From contig CAZTKP010000103.1 in the NCBI GenBank assembly GCA_964614215.1, forward strand, positions 1-9,415: a stretch of DNA of 9,415 bases. Reading direction: 5' to 3'. This DNA is from CAZTKP01 sp964614215. Its GTDB lineage: Bacteria > UBP6 > UBA1177. Of the stretch, positions 6,229 to 9,415 are shown in pieces. Every line of letters starts with the position of its first letter. Position 1 is the first letter of the stretch. The notes below the pieces were generated by a model. It was given only the letters and a program-made list of their open reading frames with translations, was not told where the DNA came from and searched no databases. A program made the translations under genes and the position numbers.

Positions 6229-6684
6229 ATGAGTTCCGGAAAGAAAGAATACCTCAAAAAAAGACGGAAAAGTCTGTTAATGGCAGTTGCAGGCGTTGCT
6301 GTCTTCGGAGCGGCACTTTTTGTGCTGTCTTTTTTTAACAGAAAGATGAATGTGGGTGTTGTTTCCAGCGGAGGTCTTTACGACATTTCAGGAAAACTCA
6401 GAAAGTCTGTTGATGCTGAGATCGAAAAAAGTAAGAATATCCTGAATAAACCGGTTAAAGTGCGGTTTCTGTATGATGAATCTTCGGGAGAATTGACACT
6501 GAAAGATAAGCTGAAGGTCAGAAAGAAGAAGCTGGATAATGTTGTTTTTTTCCTTAAGCAGCATGGGGAAATGCTTTATTCAGAAGATTTTGCTTCAGAT
6601 GATGAAAATATTTTCTGCAGGGGAGTGATGAAGAAAGGAGAAGACTTTTTTTTCATTTATTTCTGTAGTGACAAGAGGGATTGA
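6229..6684 (+). CDS. Small membrane-anchored protein of unknown function
   Basis: I do not recognise this 151-residue protein. Its first 14 residues are strongly basic (KKRRK at 10-14), followed by one hydrophobic helix at about 16-36 and then NRK. That predicts a single-pass protein with N-terminus in the cytoplasm and a domain of about 115 residues outside. The exported part is Lys-rich (RKKKLD at 98-103) and has two cysteines (130, 146) that could pair. The C-terminal FFFIYFCSDKRD is probably a beta strand. ATG 6229 follows GAGG (6221-6224) at 4 nt, rather short spacing. It is the first gene of a rightward set, 112 bp before the exported coiled-coil protein, and diverges from the carboxypeptidase. 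The clean signal-anchor and a Shine-Dalgarno site support it as a real gene; no function can be assigned. Confidence 0.75.
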   Translation: MSSGKKEYLKKRRKSLLMAVAGVAVFGAALFVLSFFNRKMNVGVVSSGGLYDISGKLRKSVDAEIEKSKNILNKPVKVRFLYDESSGELTLKDKLKVRKKKLDNVVFFLKQHGEMLYSEDFASDDENIFCRGVMKKGEDFFFIYFCSDKRD

Positions 6685-6703
6685 TATTGTGATCAGGCGA
6701 TTT

Positions 6704-6720
6704 GTTTTTAATATAAAAAC
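6704..6720. repeat. AT-rich inverted repeat in the 6685-6796 intergenic gap
   Basis: GTTTTTA (6704-6710), loop ATA, TAAAAAC (6714-6720) form a perfect 7-bp inverted repeat 19 bp after the stop of the small membrane protein gene. The stem is almost all A-T pairs, so it is weak as a terminator. It could be a protein-binding site or chance. A poor promoter match (TTGAAA at 6721-6726) begins directly after it. Confidence 0.35.
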
Positions 6721-6783
6721 TTGAAAAAGTAATAAAAAAAGGTTAAATGTCTTGAGATTTATTATTTGCGACAGTGTTCTGTG

Positions 6784-6790
6784 AAGGAGG
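6784..6790 (+). promoter_or_regulatory. Strong Shine-Dalgarno that fixes a TTG start
   Basis: AAGGAGG lies 6 nt before TTG 6797. No ATG or GTG in this frame gives both correct spacing and the whole signal peptide, so TTG is the start. Confidence 0.8.
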
Positions 6791-6796
6791 ATTAAG

Positions 6797-8212
6797 TTGA
6801 GAAGGCTTTTAATAGTTACTCTTTTGATAGTATTTGCTCTCCCGTTGTTTGCCGAAAAAGTTCTGTTTATGAGACCTGTTACCAAAAATATTGAGAGGAG
6901 AGATGCCACACGTATATCCAAGGATATGGAGGTGGTTCTTGATTCAAAGTTCAACTACCTGAGCTATAGAAAACTTTCCAAGTCCAGTTACAGAGCTTTG
7001 AAAAAATGCGGAAGCAATGCAACTTGCTGGTATGACAACTCTGATGGAGATTTTCAGTATTCAATACTTACTCTTATCAGCCGTAATGATTACGATGAGG
7101 TTGTTGTGAGAACAGTTCTTATCGGAATTGATATGGAAGAGATCATAGAAGACATTTCTAAAACTTATGACTATGTTGATTCAGCGGATAAAAAAGCTCT
7201 TTACAGACAGCTTAGGGAACTTACTAAGAATGTTTACAGAGACATAAAGAGTGGGTCAAGTTCATCAAAAACAAGCAGAAAAAGAGGCCGTAGCGGCGGT
7301 GGTGATGATGAACTCGAAAAACGTATGGCCAAAGAACGTGAAAGAAAGGCCAGGGAAGAAGAAGAAAGAAAAGAACGTGAAGATAGAAGAAGAAGAAAAC
7401 TCGAAGAGGAAAGACGCAAGAGAGAGATAGAGCTTGAGAAAAAGAGAGAGGCTGAGGAAAGAAGAAGAAAAGAGATCGAAAGGAAAAGGAGAATAGCCGA
7501 AGAGAGAAAGAGAAGAGAAGAGGAAAGAGAAAGAGAGCGTCTTGAAAGAGAAAGAGCAAGAAGAGAAGAAGAAAAAAGAAGAGAAAGAATGGATAAAAAG
7601 CGTAGCCTGGAAGAAAATGCAGAAAAGCTTACCAGAGCAAGAGAACTTGTTCTCGAGATGTGTGCTCAGGGTAAATACAATGTTGCTATTAAGGCTATCG
7701 TTAAGGTCAGCAAGCTGAAATGTGAGTGTGAAGAGGATGCAAAGGTTCTTGCTCTTAAGACTCAGCTGCTTAACTTCAACAAGGTCAGAGGAAAGATCCT
7801 GAAGGGTGTTAAGCTCCTGGACCACAATCTTATTCTTGATAACCTCGAAGCGGCAAAAGCTCTCGATGAATATATTGTTCCGGGCGGTACTGACTTTTCA
7901 AAGAAGATCGACAAGATCGAAGCGATAGGATACATGGCAAAAGGTCAGGCAATGGAAAAACAGGACAACTATACCCTTGCAAACGAGGCTTTTGAAAAGT
8001 GTGTCTATCTTGATCCGGATAAGAGCGAATGTAAAGACTGGCTTGATTCGAAAGGCACTCTTGTTAAGAGAATATATGATAAGGCATCTGTTATGAAGAA
8101 CTTTAACCCGACCAAGGCGAAAGAGCTTCTCAGATCCGTTCTTAAGCTTGTTACCGCTGAAAATGAATATTATAAAAAAGCGGAAGCTGATCTGAAAAAA
8201 ATGTCCTATTAA
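6797..8212 (+). CDS. Exported coiled-coil and helical-repeat protein, unknown function
   Basis: A 471-residue protein starting at TTG. Residues 1-19 are a Sec signal peptide (likely cleavage after LFA, no lipobox). Residues 20-150 form an alpha/beta domain with a Cys71/Cys77 pair and a pattern (Cys-x5-Cys, then alternating strands VVVRTVLIGIDMEEII) that loosely recalls TolB-N or CsgG-like periplasmic domains; that is inference only. A Ser/Gly-rich hinge (152-169) leads to a continuous Glu/Arg/Lys helix at about 171-275, certainly a long coiled coil or single alpha helix. Residues 276-471 are helical with TPR-like character (ANEAFEKCVYLDPDKSECKDW at about 395-415) and cysteines 288, 309, 311, 402 and 412. 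The whole looks like a rigid periplasmic spacer joining two binding modules. The lipoprotein gene follows 5 nt later and is probably translationally coupled. I cannot assign a function. Confidence 0.85.
   Translation: MRRLLIVTLLIVFALPLFAEKVLFMRPVTKNIERRDATRISKDMEVVLDSKFNYLSYRKLSKSSYRALKKCGSNATCWYDNSDGDFQYSILTLISRNDYDEVVVRTVLIGIDMEEIIEDISKTYDYVDSADKKALYRQLRELTKNVYRDIKSGSSSSKTSRKRGRSGGGDDELEKRMAKERERKAREEEERKEREDRRRRKLEEERRKREIELEKKREAEERRRKEIERKRRIAEERKRREEERERERLERERARREEEKRRERMDKKRSLEENAEKLTRARELVLEMCAQGKYNVAIKAIVKVSKLKCECEEDAKVLALKTQLLNFNKVRGKILKGVKLLDHNLILDNLEAAKALDEYIVPGGTDFSKKIDKIEAIGYMAKGQAMEKQDNYTLANEAFEKCVYLDPDKSECKDWLDSKGTLVKRIYDKASVMKNFNPTKAKELLRSVLKLVTAENEYYKKAEADLKKMSY
7352..7589 (+). 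repeat. Purine-rich low-complexity tract encoding the coiled coil
   Basis: The plus strand is almost entirely A and G, with uninterrupted purine runs of 39 nt (7499-7537) and 32 nt (7558-7589). It encodes Glu (GAA/GAG), Arg (AGA/AGG) and Lys (AAA/AAG). Such polypurine tracts can adopt triplex structures and are prone to slippage in length. It explains the open Ser/Phe/Leu-rich frames on the opposite strand, which are not genes. Confidence 0.85.
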
Positions 8213-8217
8213 TTTTC

Positions 8218-9129
8218 GTGACCTTTTCTCTCCACACTAAATTTCAGTTAATAGTTTTCTTTTTATCCGTATTTTTTATTTCATGCAACGGCTCTTCTTC
8301 TTTATCTATCTGCATGGATAAAGAAAACAAATGCAGACATTTCTTCTCAGGATGTGTTTCGGTAAGTGATGAGAAAACTATAGATTATTACAGTATTTCC
8401 GGAAACAGCTTTGAGAAAATAAAAACAAAAGGCAAGGTTCCTCTGGCAGTTGACATGCAGAGAGATCTCTATGTACTTAAAGGAATGGACGAAGACGGTA
8501 TAAGCATTGAGATCAGAAAAAATGATACTGTCAAAAAACTAGAGTTTGGCCAGGAGACCAGTTCTGTTCTTTCGGCCTGTTTTTTAGATGACGGTTCACT
8601 GGCAATGCTTCAGCTGGACGAAGAAAGTTCAGTCGAAAGATCGTATATCGTATCAATATCTGATGTCAATTACTCTGAGTTGACAGGTTTTAAGGTGATT
8701 GAAGAGAATACAAGAGACCTTTTCAATAGACTGTTTTCTCTGGGTGCTGTTATTGAGAGACCTGCAGCAGTACAGTGTTACGGGCAGAATGTTTATATTA
8801 TATCTCATAGGATCTTTTCGGACATGATGAATGTTGTGGTATATAAACTTGACCGCTCTGAAAAGAAACTTGAATATATCACAGGGTATTATCCTGTAAA
8901 TACAGGAAAAGTTTCAATTCACTTTCAGGAAAAAGACAGCATTCTGTATATATACACCGGCAATAGACTTGTTACTGTAAAGGGGTTGGGATTTCCAGTA
9001 GAAAGGGTGTTCAATGAGCCTGGAGAAATTCTGTTCTATAGTGAAAGCATAATTTCAGGCACATATCTTTACTTTATTCCGGATAACAAGGCGCCAGGAG
9101 AATCTGAGATAAGGAAAATCCTGCTTTAG
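8218..9129 (+). CDS. Lipoprotein, possible beta-propeller, unknown function
   Basis: A 303-residue protein read from GTG 8218. This is the only usable start: the frame is closed by TGA at 8188-8190, and there is no ATG, GTG or TTG between 8218 and the lipobox. No Shine-Dalgarno is visible; with the previous stop 5 nt upstream, translation is probably coupled. Residues 1-22 are a signal peptide ending FFIS, and Cys23 is the likely lipidation site. A short Cys-rich segment follows (32, 39, 46), then mostly beta strands in repeating units with aromatic-hydrophobic edges (DLYVLKG, GSLAMLQL, NVYIISHR, NVVVYKLD, ILYIYTGNRLVTV, YLYFIP). That resembles a propeller with divergent blades. No enzymatic motif was seen. 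Unlike the other lipoproteins here it has no long acidic spacer. Its stop overlaps the stop of the convergent UbiA gene. Confidence 0.78.
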   Translation: MTFSLHTKFQLIVFFLSVFFISCNGSSSLSICMDKENKCRHFFSGCVSVSDEKTIDYYSISGNSFEKIKTKGKVPLAVDMQRDLYVLKGMDEDGISIEIRKNDTVKKLEFGQETSSVLSACFLDDGSLAMLQLDEESSVERSYIVSISDVNYSELTGFKVIEENTRDLFNRLFSLGAVIERPAAVQCYGQNVYIISHRIFSDMMNVVVYKLDRSEKKLEYITGYYPVNTGKVSIHFQEKDSILYIYTGNRLVTVKGLGFPVERVFNEPGEILFYSESIISGTYLYFIPDNKAPGESEIRKILL

Positions 9130-9415
9130 ATCTTAAAAAAATAGAAAACGGTCACAATAATTGATGATATAACTGTAACTCGTATTGCTTTTTTATAAAT
9201 GGTCTGCTGGAAAGTCTTTTTTCTAAAGTAGTATTCGTGATTAATTGCAATAAGTGAGAACAACGGAATTATGGCCGCAGTTTTTTGGTCTGACAGCAGG
9301 AATCCGATAATGGAAACTATATTTAGAAAACTTGAAAGCAGTACCAGATGAGCAAGTGAAATGATGTCTGTAATTGTTTTTCTTCCAGCTTTTCTGTCGC
9401 CTTTTATATCCGAAA
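9126..9415 (-). CDS. UbiA-family prenyltransferase, 3' part cut by the window edge
   Basis: A leftward frame open from the right edge codes for the last 95 residues of a membrane protein and ends at TAA (9128-9126). It begins SDIKGDRKAGRKT, which matches the second aspartate-rich motif of UbiA-type prenyltransferases (D-x-x-G-D-x-x-A-G-x-x-T), where Asp residues hold the magnesium-diphosphate of the prenyl donor. Three hydrophobic stretches follow, at about 16-40, 45-57 and 78-93 from the edge, fitting the C-terminal third of a family that is usually near 290-300 residues. Members attach isoprenoid chains to quinone, haem or lipid precursors; the acceptor here cannot be told from this part. 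The stop overlaps the plus-strand lipoprotein stop by 4 bp. The start and first aspartate motif lie outside the window. Confidence 0.82.
   Translation of the reverse strand, partial: SDIKGDRKAGRKTITDIISLAHLVLLSSFLNIVSIIGFLLSDQKTAAIIPLFSLIAINHEYYFRKKTFQQTIYKKAIRVTVISSIIVTVFYFFKI

Noticed and set aside
6595..6954. Minus-strand 119-codon frame across the 6685-6796 gap
   Set aside because: It overlaps two plus-strand genes with good starts and has neither Shine-Dalgarno nor recognisable domain.
7224..7825. Long minus-strand open frames (up to 186 codons) rich in Phe, Ser and Leu
   Set aside because: They are the complement of the purine-rich coiled-coil tract. Their composition reflects CTT/TTC/TCT codons, and no Shine-Dalgarno or domain is present.
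9157..9170. ATAATTGATGAT shared between the 6167 region and the right end
   Set aside because: One copy lies inside the UbiA coding sequence, and short AT-rich words recur by chance.

Overview
The window (AT-rich, roughly 40% GC by eye) looks like chromosome from a diderm (Gram-negative-type) bacterium. Three proteins carry lipoprotein signal peptides, others have Sec signals or membrane anchors, and several have long Asp/Glu/Ser/Thr-rich linkers. Acidic linkers on lipoproteins, secreted M14 peptidases and SUMF1/FGE-domain lipoproteins recall uncultured deltaproteobacterial or Myxococcota-like genomes. That placement is an impression from style, not a phylogenetic result. No mobile element, CRISPR array, rRNA or tRNA was seen.

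Layout, left to right: the 3' part of a GGDEF diguanylate cyclase (+) runs off the left edge and ends 1 bp from a convergent FGE/SUMF1-domain lipoprotein (-). Divergent from that is a C45-type Ntn-hydrolase lipoprotein (+), which converges on a POT/PTR2-like transporter (-). The transporter lies 59 bp downstream of an M14 zinc carboxypeptidase (-), probably in one transcription unit. Divergent from the carboxypeptidase is a rightward set of three unrecognised envelope genes: a small membrane-anchored protein, an exported protein with a very charged coiled coil and helical repeats, and a lipoprotein that may be a beta-propeller. The last of these overlaps by 4 bp the 3' end of a leftward UbiA-family prenyltransferase gene that runs off the right edge.

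Starts were adjusted where the Shine-Dalgarno sequence decides them: the FGE lipoprotein starts at ATG 1471, the C45 lipoprotein at ATG 1615, and the coiled-coil gene at TTG 6797. Two good sigma70-like promoters are visible on the minus strand, TTGAAA-17-TAGAAT for the FGE gene and TTGACT-17-TATACT for the carboxypeptidase.

How the genes may work together (inference): the secreted carboxypeptidase would trim peptides outside the cell or in the periplasm, and the POT-like carrier would import the products. The lipoproteins appear to be surface or periplasmic modules on acidic spacers. The three-gene set at 6229-9129 is the least explained part and the best candidate for an undescribed envelope assembly. 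The most pointed anomalies are the carboxypeptidase C-terminus, where a -1 reading frame supplies a hydrophobic-plus-arginine tail like a sorting signal, and the FGE-like domain, which appears to lack both cysteines needed for formylglycine generation.
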